64,000 bases of DNA. Source: Oceanihabitans sp. IOP_32 (GTDB taxonomy: Bacteria > Bacteroidota > Bacteroidia > Flavobacteriales > Flavobacteriaceae). The position numbers and the translations under genes are program-made. Location: assembly GCF_009498295.1 (NCBI RefSeq), contig NZ_CP040813.1, positions 3,231,001-3,295,000 on the forward strand. Reading direction: 5' to 3'. Below the pieces are notes generated by a model, which saw only the letters and a list, made by a program, of their open reading frames with translations, had not been told where the DNA came from and searched no databases. Positions 51,735 to 59,553 of the stretch are shown here, one piece after another. Each line of letters opens with the position of its first letter. The stretch's first letter is position 1.

Positions 51735-52007
51735 ATGGGTAGAATAGTTTATGATCAAAGTTTTAAAAAAACCTTAGTAGAATTGTTAAATTCAGGTAAA
51801 TCTGTAAAGGATCTCACGAAAGAGTTTGGGGTTAGTCAAGCTTCCATCCATAGATGGGACAAAGAGTTTAATACAACAACTTCACAAGATAACAGCCAAT
51901 CAGAAATGCTTAAAATTAAGGCCTTAGAAAAGGAATTAAAGGATGTAAAGTTAGAGCGTGATATATTAAAAAAGGCGGTAAGCATCTTTTCCAAGAGCGA
52001 CAAGTAA
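51735..52007 (+). CDS. IS3-family transposase OrfA
   Basis: A 90-residue DNA-binding subunit. The helix-turn-helix is at about 9-45 (KKTLVELLNSGKSVKDLTKEFGVSQASIHRWDKEF), followed by a leucine-zipper-like coiled coil (KIKALEKELKDVKLERDILKKAVSIF) typical of OrfA. Near its end A-AAA-AAG at 51968-51974 is a perfect -1 slippery heptamer, allowing fusion with OrfB. The stop is 47 bases before the OrfB ATG, and the -1 frame is open across that gap. Confidence 0.93.
   Translation: MGRIVYDQSFKKTLVELLNSGKSVKDLTKEFGVSQASIHRWDKEFNTTTSQDNSQSEMLKIKALEKELKDVKLERDILKKAVSIFSKSDK
51968..51974 (+). promoter_or_regulatory. Programmed -1 frameshift heptamer in the IS3 element
   Basis: In the OrfA frame the codons are TTA AAA AAG, giving the heptamer A AAA AAG. 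After slipping back one base the frame reads KHLFQERQVIYRFIKLNTG and joins OrfB without a stop. Confidence 0.8.
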
Positions 52008-52054
52008 TATACCGGTTTATTAAACTTAATACTGGTCTATTTCCTGTTGAAAAG

Positions 52055-52894
52055 ATGTGTAAGTGCATGAGAGTTAGTAAAAATAGCTATTACACTTGGC
52101 TACGTGTTGGACAATATAAAGGTCAGAAAAGTTCTGTTTCTCATTTAAAATCAAGGGTTATAGCTATTTTTAACGATAGCAAACAAATTTATGGCAGTTT
52201 ACGTATCCAAAAATCATTGGAACGTGAGGGCATTGTTTACTCAAGGTCCTATATCGCTTTAATTATGAAATCACTGGGTTTAAGGAGCGTACTAAGCAAA
52301 AAGTTTAGAGTTTGTACAACCGACTCTAATCATACTTTTGCTCTAGCAGACAATATGCTAAACAGAAACTTTAAAAGCACAAAGTTAGGCGAAAAATGGG
52401 TTTCAGACATTACCTACATAAAAGTTGGTGGTCAATGGAATTACCTTACAACTATTTTAGATTTAGCAGATAGAAAAATAGTATCCTGGGTATTGACTGA
52501 AAATATGGATACTGAAAACACCGTTTACAAAGCTTGGTTACAAGCTAGAAAGAATAGGGATATAACTAACAATCATATTTTTCATTCCGATAGAGGCGTA
52601 CAATATGCGTCGAATAAAATGACCAGCGTTTTAAACTCTAGTAAGAAAATAACGCAAAGTATGAGCAGGAAAGGGAACTGCTGGGATAACGCTGTTGCAG
52701 AGAGCCTATTTAAAACAATAAAATACGAATGTACAAATAGATATGTTTTCAATTACTATTTAGACGCTTACAAAGTTATTGAACAGTACATTAAATGGTA
52801 TAATTGTAAAAGACTTCATTCCGCTTTAGACTATAAATCTCCAATGGAAATGGAAGCAGAATTAATAATGAAAAACAATAAAAATGTAGCTTAA
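52055..52894 (+). CDS. IS3-family transposase OrfB (integrase catalytic region)
   Basis: A 279-residue DDE catalytic subunit as read from its own ATG; the functional enzyme is probably the OrfAB fusion made by -1 frameshifting. An HTH_21-like region (IFNDSKQIYGSLRIQKSLEREG) precedes the rve core. The catalytic acids are in GEKWVSDITYIKVGGQWNYL (first Asp), FHSDRGVQYAS (second Asp) and NAVAESLFKTIKYE (Glu), with the K two turns later as in the family. The end YNCKRLHSALDYKSPMEME is standard. No stop or frameshift interrupts it. Confidence 0.95.
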   Translation: MCKCMRVSKNSYYTWLRVGQYKGQKSSVSHLKSRVIAIFNDSKQIYGSLRIQKSLEREGIVYSRSYIALIMKSLGLRSVLSKKFRVCTTDSNHTFALADNMLNRNFKSTKLGEKWVSDITYIKVGGQWNYLTTILDLADRKIVSWVLTENMDTENTVYKAWLQARKNRDITNNHIFHSDRGVQYASNKMTSVLNSSKKITQSMSRKGNCWDNAVAESLFKTIKYECTNRYVFNYYLDAYKVIEQYIKWYNCKRLHSALDYKSPMEMEAELIMKNNKNVA

Positions 52895-52928
52895 AAAATA
52901 GTACCAAATTTATTAGGTAGTCCAGTCT

Positions 52929-52950
52929 TATATCTTTTATCGAACATTAA
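52929..52950 (+). repeat. Dispersed repeat copy B, right part
   Basis: TATATCTTTTATCGAACATTAA matches TATGTCTTTTATCGGATATTGA at 4310-4331. Together with 51486-51680 it rebuilds the repeat once the IS3 element and one GTCT are removed. Confidence 0.7.
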
Positions 52951-53002
52951 TGATTGAGTTTTAATTTCTTTTTTTAGTAAATACGCCATCTTAGCTCTAA
53001 CA

Positions 53003-53031
53003 TTTAATATATTTACCGTACATATATTAAA
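53003..53031. promoter_or_regulatory. AT-rich inverted repeat before the ABC exporter genes
   Basis: TTTAATATAT (53003-53012) and ATATATTAAA (53022-53031) are perfect reverse complements around TTACCGTAC, ending 16 bases before the ATG at 53048. It has the shape of an operator, but such AT-only palindromes can arise by chance here. Confidence 0.3.
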
Positions 53032-53047
53032 TATTAAATATTTTTAA

Positions 53048-53974
53048 ATGGATAATCTACTAGTGGCTCATGGAGTCTCTAAAAGTTTTGGTAAATTCAA
53101 AGCCTTAAACAATGTTTCTATAGAGGTGCCAAAAGGTAGTATTTTCGGACTATTAGGACCTAACGGCGCCGGAAAAACAACCCTAATACGTATCATAAAT
53201 CAAATCACCATGCCAGATACGGGTAGCGTACACTTAGATGGTGAATCTTTAAAACAACATCATGTTAAAGATATTGGTTATTTACCAGAAGAGCGAGGGT
53301 TATACAAATCTATGAAGGTAGGGGAACAAGCGCTTTATTTGGCTCAATTAAAAGGATTGAGTAAAGCTGAAGCTAGAATACGATTAAAATACTGGTTTGA
53401 GCGTTTAGAAATTGGCGATTGGTGGAATAAAAAAATTCAAGAATTATCTAAAGGTATGGCGCAAAAAATACAGTTCGTGGTTACCGTATTACACGAGCCT
53501 AAATTGTTAATTTTCGACGAGCCTTTTTCGGGTTTCGATCCCATAAATGCCAATTTAATTAAAGATGAAATTTTACGTTTAAGAGACAACGGTGCCACCA
53601 TAATTTTCTCAACCCACCGCATGGAATCTGTAGAGGAGTTATGTGATGACATTGCCTTACTACACAAGTCTAATAAAATATTAGAGGGTAAATTAATAGA
53701 CATAAAACGCCAATATAAAACTAATACGTTCGAGATTGGTATTAAAACAGAAGATAATAAAATCTTACAACAAGAATTATCAGAAAAATACAAGGTCTCT
53801 AAAGCTAATTTTAAAACTTTAGATAACGAGTTAAAACTAAATATACAGCTTAATCCGGGCGATAAATCAAACGATTTTTTAAATTATTTAATATCTAAGG
53901 GCGAAGTGTCTCATTTTTTAGAATTAATACCAAGTGTTAACGATATCTTTATTCAAACCGTAAAGAATAATTAA
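53048..53974 (+). CDS. ABC exporter ATP-binding protein (NatA-like)
   Basis: A 308-residue ATPase. Walker A is GPNGAGKT at 37-44. The Q-loop lies in IINQITMP, the signature is LSKGMAQK, a common variant of LSGGQ in this group, and Walker B with the D-loop is LLIFDEPFSGFDP. The switch His is in FSTHRME. A C-terminal extension of about 90 residues (DUF4162-like) is present, as in sodium and drug efflux systems of the NatAB type. It pairs with the permease encoded five bases later. Cargo is unknown. Confidence 0.92.
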   Translation: MDNLLVAHGVSKSFGKFKALNNVSIEVPKGSIFGLLGPNGAGKTTLIRIINQITMPDTGSVHLDGESLKQHHVKDIGYLPEERGLYKSMKVGEQALYLAQLKGLSKAEARIRLKYWFERLEIGDWWNKKIQELSKGMAQKIQFVVTVLHEPKLLIFDEPFSGFDPINANLIKDEILRLRDNGATIIFSTHRMESVEELCDDIALLHKSNKILEGKLIDIKRQYKTNTFEIGIKTEDNKILQQELSEKYKVSKANFKTLDNELKLNIQLNPGDKSNDFLNYLISKGEVSHFLELIPSVNDIFIQTVKNN

Positions 53975-53979
53975 TTTTT

Positions 53980-55293
53980 ATGAATCATTTACCTCTAATA
54001 ATAAAACGCGAATATTTAACAAAAGTTAAAAACAAGTCATTTATAGTCATGACTTTTTTGAGTCCGATTATTATGATCGTGCTTATCTCGGTTGTGGCCT
54101 ATTTGTCGCAGTTAAACAACAACAAAACTCGAGTTATTTCTGTTTTAGACGACTCTGAAATGGTAAAGGATGTTTTTGTAAACACAGAAAACACTACCTA
54201 TCATATTTTAGAAAACATGGCTTTAAACGATGCTAAGACCATGGTTAAAGCATCTTCTAATTACGGTTTATTACATATTGAGAATTTTAATGATTTTGAT
54301 GAGTTATCCAAAGGGATTAAGTTTTATTCTGAAGAATCTCCGTCCTTATCCTTAATTTCGGCCTTAGAATCTAAAATTGAAAAAAAATTAACCAATCTAA
54401 AATTACAACAAAATGGTGTAGATTTAGAAATGATAGAAGCCTCAAAAATTAATGTAAATTTAGCTCAAGAAAGTTTTGAGGGGAAAAAAACTTCAAAAAT
54501 TGATAGTTTAATCAAACTGTTTTTTGGTTTAGCCGCTGGCTATTTGTTGTTTATGTTTATTATAATTTATGGCAACATGATTATGCGGAGCGTAATTGAA
54601 GAGAAAACAAGTAGAATAATAGAAGTCATTATATCGTCTGTAAAACCCATACAATTAATGCTGGGAAAAATAATAGGAACCTCTTTGGCGGGTATAACCC
54701 AATTTGTAATTTGGGTAGTTCTATTAGCCTTGCTTATGCCAATTGTGTCTTTAATATTGGGCGTAGACGTATCTGAATCTTCGGCCTCTCAAAAGGAATT
54801 AATGGAATTGGCGGCCAACGATTCTAGCGCAACATTTTATTTCGAGTCCTTTAAAAATGCTCTAGAGAATTTGCCAATAATCAATCTGGTTGTTGCATTT
54901 CTATTGTTTTTTATTGGTGGGTATTTATTATATAGTTCGTTGTATGCCGCTATAGGAGCAGCTGTAGACAACGAAACCGATACGCAGCAATTCATGTTGC
55001 CTATTTTAATGCCTTTAATGCTGGCTGTTTACATAGGTTTTTTCACGGTTATTGAAGACCCTCACGGTACCGTATCTACCGTATTTTCTTTTATTCCATT
55101 TACCTCACCTGTAGTTATGCTCATGCGAATCCCCTTTGGCGTGCCTTTATGGCAGCAGTTAGTATCTTTGTTGCTATTACTGGGTACTTTTATGCTAACG
55201 GTTTGGTTTGCCGCCAAAATTTATAGGGTTGGTATTTTAATGTATGGAAAAAAGCCGAGTTATAAAGAATTAATAAAATGGATTAAGTATTAA
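53980..55293 (+). CDS. ABC exporter permease (NatB-like, ABC-2 type)
   Basis: A 437-residue permease with one helix near 20-45, a periplasmic domain of about 140 residues, then five helices from about 180 on. KREYLTKVKNKSFIVMTFLSPIIMIVLISVV opens it, and MIMRSVIEEKTSRIIEVIISSVKPIQLMLGKIIGTSLAG is the conserved cytoplasmic motif that contacts the ATPase. SLYAAIGAAVDNETDTQQFMLPILMPLMLAVYI is also family-typical. It should form an exporter with the ATPase encoded upstream. Confidence 0.9.
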   Translation: MNHLPLIIKREYLTKVKNKSFIVMTFLSPIIMIVLISVVAYLSQLNNNKTRVISVLDDSEMVKDVFVNTENTTYHILENMALNDAKTMVKASSNYGLLHIENFNDFDELSKGIKFYSEESPSLSLISALESKIEKKLTNLKLQQNGVDLEMIEASKINVNLAQESFEGKKTSKIDSLIKLFFGLAAGYLLFMFIIIYGNMIMRSVIEEKTSRIIEVIISSVKPIQLMLGKIIGTSLAGITQFVIWVVLLALLMPIVSLILGVDVSESSASQKELMELAANDSSATFYFESFKNALENLPIINLVVAFLLFFIGGYLLYSSLYAAIGAAVDNETDTQQFMLPILMPLMLAVYIGFFTVIEDPHGTVSTVFSFIPFTSPVVMLMRIPFGVPLWQQLVSLLLLLGTFMLTVWFAAKIYRVGILMYGKKPSYKELIKWIKY

Positions 55294-55297
55294 TTAA

Positions 55298-56233
55298 ATG
55301 CAAGATCAAGAAAAAAGTAAGATAGAAAAGGAAGTCGAATCTATAGGTGAAGTTATTTCCGAAAGCACCATATGGGAGAAAATTGTAGAATTTTTAGAGT
55401 TTAAAATCATCAATTTCACTTATGGTAGTGGTGAAGACGCCCAAACTATAATATTACGGGTTAAATACATTTTATTAGTAGCTTTAGTGTTAATAGCCAC
55501 AACTTACATTTTAAGATGGATAAAAAGCTTATTAACAAAAAAAATGCCTGCGCGAGATAAGGCAAAATTTAATACTGTTTTTTCTTTTGCAAGATGGCTT
55601 ATTTACGTGGTTGTTATACTGGTGGTTTTCGACTCTATTGGCATTAGGGTTACGGCACTTTTTGCCGCTTCAGCAGCACTATTAATTGGTGTTGGTTTAG
55701 CATTACAAACCTTATTTCAAGACATTATTTCCGGTATTTTTATACTTGTAGACCAATCGGTACAAGTTGGCGATATTATAGAGCTTGAAGGCAGAGTGGG
55801 CCGTGTTGAAGAAATAAAGTTGCGCACTACACGTGCTGTTACTATAGACAACAAGGTATTAATCATTCCAAATCATTTGTATTTAGCAAACAGTTTATAC
55901 AATTGGACACAAAATGGTAGAACCACGAGAGAGTCTGTAAATGTGGGCGTAGCTTACGGAAGTGACATCCACTTAGTTAAAAAACTTTTATTGCAAGCAG
56001 CGAGCTCACATCCAGAGATTTTAAGCGAGCCAGAACCCCGAGTTGTCTTTACAGATTTTGGAGATAGTTCGCTAAACTTTAAAGTTGTGTTTACACTTAA
56101 TGATGGATTTTTAGCACAGTATCCTAAAAGTGATATCCGATTTGAAATCGATAGACTGTTTAAAGAAAACAATATTTCCATCCCTTTTCCACAACGCGAT
56201 ATACATATTATTAAAAGTAACAAAGAATTATAA
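55298..56233 (+). CDS. Small-conductance mechanosensitive channel, MscS family
   Basis: A 311-residue channel. The N-terminus is a polar helix-rich region (residues 1-45), followed by about three helices starting near 52 (ILLVALVLIATTYILRWI). The pore-lining TM3 reads LFAASAALLIGVGLALQTLFQDIISGIFILVDQ, with the Gly/Ala packing pattern of MscS. The beta domain (VGDIIELEGRVGRVEEIKLRTTRAV, VLIIPNHLYLANSLYNWTQNG) follows directly. It would release solutes on osmotic downshift. It starts four bases after the permease stop. Confidence 0.92.
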   Translation: MQDQEKSKIEKEVESIGEVISESTIWEKIVEFLEFKIINFTYGSGEDAQTIILRVKYILLVALVLIATTYILRWIKSLLTKKMPARDKAKFNTVFSFARWLIYVVVILVVFDSIGIRVTALFAASAALLIGVGLALQTLFQDIISGIFILVDQSVQVGDIIELEGRVGRVEEIKLRTTRAVTIDNKVLIIPNHLYLANSLYNWTQNGRTTRESVNVGVAYGSDIHLVKKLLLQAASSHPEILSEPEPRVVFTDFGDSSLNFKVVFTLNDGFLAQYPKSDIRFEIDRLFKENNISIPFPQRDIHIIKSNKEL

Positions 56234-56252
56234 ATTAGAGAAGATATAGAGT

Positions 56253-57416
56253 ATGCCAAAAATATTAATAATTGAAGATGAAGCCGCTATAAGAAGAGTT
56301 TTAGTTAAAATTCTTTCTGAAGAAAATGAGGGCTATCAAGTAGAAGAAGCAGAGAACGGTTTAGTTGGTATAGAAAAAATAAAAAATGAAGATTTCGACT
56401 TAATTTTGTGCGATATAAAAATGCCAAAAATGGATGGTGTTGAAGTTTTAGAAGCCGTTAAAAAAATAAAACCAGAAATACCTATGGTTATGATTTCTGG
56501 ACATGGCGATTTAGACACTGCTGTAAATACCATGCGCTTAGGAGCCTTCGATTATATTTCTAAACCACCAGATTTAAATAGATTACTTAATACTGTTAGA
56601 AATGCTTTAGATAGAAAAGAACTTGTTGTTGAAAATAAATTACTTAAAAAGAAAGTCGGTAAAAATTTTCAAATGATTGGGGAAAGCGCGCCTATATCAC
56701 ACATTAAAGATATTATTGAAAAAGTGGCACCAACCGATGCACGCGTACTCATTACAGGACCTAACGGAACGGGAAAAGAACTTGTAGCACATTGGTTACA
56801 TCAAAAAAGTGAGCGCTCAAAAGGGCCTATGATTGAGGTAAACTGTGCGGCGATACCTAGTGAGCTTATTGAAAGTGAATTGTTTGGACATGTGAAAGGC
56901 GCTTTTACAAGTGCAAATAAAGACCGCGCTGGTAAATTTGAAGCGGCCAATGGTGGCACCATTTTTTTAGACGAGGTAGGAGATATGAGTTTATCTGCGC
57001 AAGCTAAAGTATTGCGAGCCCTTCAAGAAAGTCGCATTCAACGGGTTGGTAGCGACAAAGATATTAAGGTAAACGTGAGGGTAATTGCTGCAACCAATAA
57101 GGATTTAAAAAATGAAATAAAAGCGGGTCGATTTAGAGAAGACTTATATCACAGATTGGCTGTTATTTTAATACAAGTACCTGCTTTAAACGACAGAAGA
57201 GAAGATATTCCATTGCTTATCGATTATTTTTCTAACAAAATTGCCAACGAGCAAGGTATCGCTAAAAAGAGTTTTACTGATAAAGCAGTAAAATTACTTC
57301 AAGATTACGATTGGACTGGAAATATTAGGGAATTGCGAAATGTTATTGAGCGCCTAATTATACTTGGTGGAAATGAAGTAAGTGAAAGCGATGTGAAGAT
57401 GTTTGCTAGCAAATAA
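56253..57416 (+). CDS. Sigma-54-interacting response regulator lacking a DNA-binding domain
   Basis: A 387-residue NtrC-type activator. The receiver domain (1-120) has the phospho-acceptor Asp54 in LILCDIKMPKMDG, Thr/Ser and Lys104 in YISKPP. The AAA+ domain has Walker A GPNGTGKE (169-176), the sigma-54 loop as GAFTSA (216-221) instead of GAFTGA, Walker B TIFLDE, and sensor segments FREDLYHRLAVI and WTGNIRELRNVIERL. It ends at ESDVKMFASK, where a Fis-type HTH of about 60 residues would normally follow, so it should act without direct DNA binding. It follows MscS by 19 bases; no histidine kinase is adjacent. Confidence 0.9.
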   Translation: MPKILIIEDEAAIRRVLVKILSEENEGYQVEEAENGLVGIEKIKNEDFDLILCDIKMPKMDGVEVLEAVKKIKPEIPMVMISGHGDLDTAVNTMRLGAFDYISKPPDLNRLLNTVRNALDRKELVVENKLLKKKVGKNFQMIGESAPISHIKDIIEKVAPTDARVLITGPNGTGKELVAHWLHQKSERSKGPMIEVNCAAIPSELIESELFGHVKGAFTSANKDRAGKFEAANGGTIFLDEVGDMSLSAQAKVLRALQESRIQRVGSDKDIKVNVRVIAATNKDLKNEIKAGRFREDLYHRLAVILIQVPALNDRREDIPLLIDYFSNKIANEQGIAKKSFTDKAVKLLQDYDWTGNIRELRNVIERLIILGGNEVSESDVKMFASK

Positions 57417-57485
57417 AATAATGTCGATATAAAAGAAGTAAACCTGATAAGCGTATAGACTCAGCAGGTTTACTATTTTACACTA

Positions 57486-58241
57486 TTATTGTTGGCATGC
57501 ATCAAGTCGAGATAAATACGCCGTTGTTAAGGCTTTAAGCTGATCTAAATAATATTGTTTTATATCCTCACTACGTTTTTCAGATATATTTATAGTGCTT
57601 TCAATCGCTTCAAGGGGTATAACATCGCAACCGTACATTTTTAAGGTGTTATTATAGGTTTTAACATGAGTGTCTATGTCGGTTTTGTAAGAGATCATCA
57701 GCTGTTCTTTTTTAAGAGCCAAGGCTTTTTCTTCTTGTAGAGCTAATTTGTTTTTTATTGTGGCCGCTTTAAGCTTTAAAGCTTCTTGCTGTTTTCTTAA
57801 ATCTTCTTGTTGTTTTTGTAAATCGGATAGTTCAGCTTTTTTGTTTGTTTCAGTATCTTCATAAGACGCGTTAGCATAAGCACACTTGTCAATTTCTATC
57901 ACACTTTTTTTACTTAATTCTCGGGCGCGTTTTATAAAAAAACGACCATCTTCAAAGGTTTCAACAGGATCAACCTTAGCCAGCAATTCTATGCTTTTAT
58001 TGCTTAGGTCTAATGCAGCTTCACAATCACAATTTTCTAATGCATTTATTGCTAGTTTAAAGGCTTCTAACGATCGGTTTGCATAATATTTTAAATGACT
58101 TATATTGTTAGAGTCATAAGATTCTTTAACGTGAGAATAAGCGTTTACAAGGTATGAATTGGCATCGTAACAATCGTTGTTATTCTGTCCGTAACTGTTT
58201 AGAGTAATTAAAAACCCTATTATAAGGTAAAATTGTTTCAT
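57486..58241 (-). CDS. Exported coiled-coil protein of unknown function
   Basis: A 251-residue protein with a signal peptide (MKQFYLIIGFLITLNSYGQ). Residues 20-125 form a helical part with Cys-containing repeats (NNDCYDANSYL, ALENCDCEAALDLSN, DKCAYANASYE). About 132-180 is a strong coiled coil rich in Lys, Gln, Glu and Leu (LSDLQKQQEDLRKQQEALKL). The end carries two more cysteines (YGCDVIP, LDACQQ). Six or so cysteines suggest disulfide bonds in the periplasm. I recognise no family function. It converges on the response regulator gene from the opposite strand. Confidence 0.75.
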   Translation of the reverse strand: MKQFYLIIGFLITLNSYGQNNNDCYDANSYLVNAYSHVKESYDSNNISHLKYYANRSLEAFKLAINALENCDCEAALDLSNKSIELLAKVDPVETFEDGRFFIKRARELSKKSVIEIDKCAYANASYEDTETNKKAELSDLQKQQEDLRKQQEALKLKAATIKNKLALQEEKALALKKEQLMISYKTDIDTHVKTYNNTLKMYGCDVIPLEAIESTINISEKRSEDIKQYYLDQLKALTTAYLSRLDACQQ

Positions 58242-58428
58242 AAGATTTGAGGTTAAGTAGGTGTATGTGATGCGAATATATTAAAAACTTGAAGTTTAAG
58301 AGTGTGGTTTGTCGAAAAAAATAAAATATCCCACCAACATCCAATATCTTTCGTAATCTTTCAATATGCTTTGACGATTCAATTACATTTTATATATTCA
58401 GGAGTTCGAACAATAAATACGATATCAT

Positions 58429-59307
58429 TTGAAAACAATACATGTTGACGGTTTTAAAATCACATCTAAAATTAAATTAACCAATCTGCCAGCAGATTTT
58501 AATTTACAAGCCTCAAAAAAAGAAATAGAGAAAGCTTTAAAAAAATTAAGTAAAAAACTTAGTGCGCTACAAAACACGATGTATGCACATGATAAATACG
58601 GGGTTTTAGTTTGTATTCAAGGTATGGATACAGCAGGAAAAGACAGTTTAATACGTGAGGTTTTTAAAAATTTTAATGCTCGAGGTGTTGTCGCCCATAG
58701 TTTTAAAACACCCACAAGTTTAGAACTAGGTCACGACTACTTATGGCGGCATTACATCGCTTTACCTGAGCGCGGTAAATTTGCAATTTTCAATAGAACG
58801 CATTACGAGAATGTACTGGTAACACGTGTGCATCCCGAGTACATCTTAAACGAAAATATTCCAACAGTACTTAGTGTAGAAGATGTTGATGATGCTTTTT
58901 GGGAAAAGCGATTCGAGCAAATTAATAATTTTGAAAAGCATATTGCTGATAACGGCACCATTATCTTTAAGTTTTACTTAAACCTTACCAAAGAGGAACA
59001 AAAAAATAGACTGCTTCGAAGATTACATAAAAAAGAAAAACAATGGAAGTTTTCTCCTGGAGATTTGGACGAGCGAAAACTTTGGGACGACTATCAAGAG
59101 TGCTATGAAGATGCTATAAATAGAACATCAAAACCACATGCCCCATGGTATAATATTCCAGCTAATGACAAGCCAACGGCACGTTATATCGTCGCCAAAA
59201 TTATATACGATACTTTAAGCCAGTATACAGATATTAAAGAGCCCGAATTAGACGACGAAGTAAAAGCGAATTTAGAAGATTATATTAAGCGATTAGAAAA
59301 TGAATGA
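58429..59307 (+). CDS. ppk2: Polyphosphate kinase 2 family protein
   Basis: A 292-residue PPK2-type kinase that moves phosphate between polyphosphate and nucleotides. Walker A lies in VCIQGMDTAGKDSLIREVF (near 64-82), Walker B-like RTHYENVLVTRVHPEY near 124, and the lid region WEKRFEQINNFEKHIADNGTIIFKFYLNLTKEEQKNRLLRR and DDYQECYEDAINRTSKPHAPWYNIPANDK are typical. The start is TTG at 58429-58431, since no ATG is near enough to the conserved SKLPADFN-like opening. Subclass (ADP- or AMP-phosphorylating) cannot be set from motifs alone. Confidence 0.9.
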   Translation: MKTIHVDGFKITSKIKLTNLPADFNLQASKKEIEKALKKLSKKLSALQNTMYAHDKYGVLVCIQGMDTAGKDSLIREVFKNFNARGVVAHSFKTPTSLELGHDYLWRHYIALPERGKFAIFNRTHYENVLVTRVHPEYILNENIPTVLSVEDVDDAFWEKRFEQINNFEKHIADNGTIIFKFYLNLTKEEQKNRLLRRLHKKEKQWKFSPGDLDERKLWDDYQECYEDAINRTSKPHAPWYNIPANDKPTARYIVAKIIYDTLSQYTDIKEPELDDEVKANLEDYIKRLENE

Positions 59308-59553
59308 TTTTTTCATGAATAATTATAACTTAAATAGCACTACGGTTCTGCTTATTTTTGGCTATTTTTGAAGTCTTAAGTTCTTATTCTAAAATATTAA
59401 GCCATAACATTTTTTTTTAAATAGTTAGCATATAATAGCTCATTCATAAATCATTATACCCCATAATAAACACCACTTTCTATTTCAAATTAGCTTGTGG
59501 CTTTTTAGAAATAGCATAAGGATACAATCACTCCAATTCTTTAGAAATTACAT

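Larger units (their letters stand above)
51681..52924 (+). mobile_element. IS3-family insertion sequence (1244 bp)
   Basis: The element has orfA and orfB with a frameshift site, and imperfect 24-base inverted repeats: TGGAATGTCTAGTTTTGTTG then GTAC on the left, and TGGACTACCTAATAAATTTG then GTAC as reverse complement on the right. The ends are TG...CA as usual for the family. A GTCT target duplication flanks it. Both frames are intact, so it may be mobile. Confidence 0.93.
51677..52928. repeat. Four-base target duplication flanking the IS3 element
   Basis: GTCT occurs at 51677-51680 directly before the left inverted repeat and again at 52925-52928 directly after the right one. Repeat copy A has a single GTCT at 4306-4309 at the matching place, which confirms duplication on insertion. 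The span given here includes the element. Confidence 0.85.

Noticed and set aside
53048-57416. ABC exporter, MscS and activator as a defence system
   Set aside because: All families are ordinary envelope and regulatory functions with intact motifs, and the arrangement fits a conserved housekeeping order rather than a defence island.
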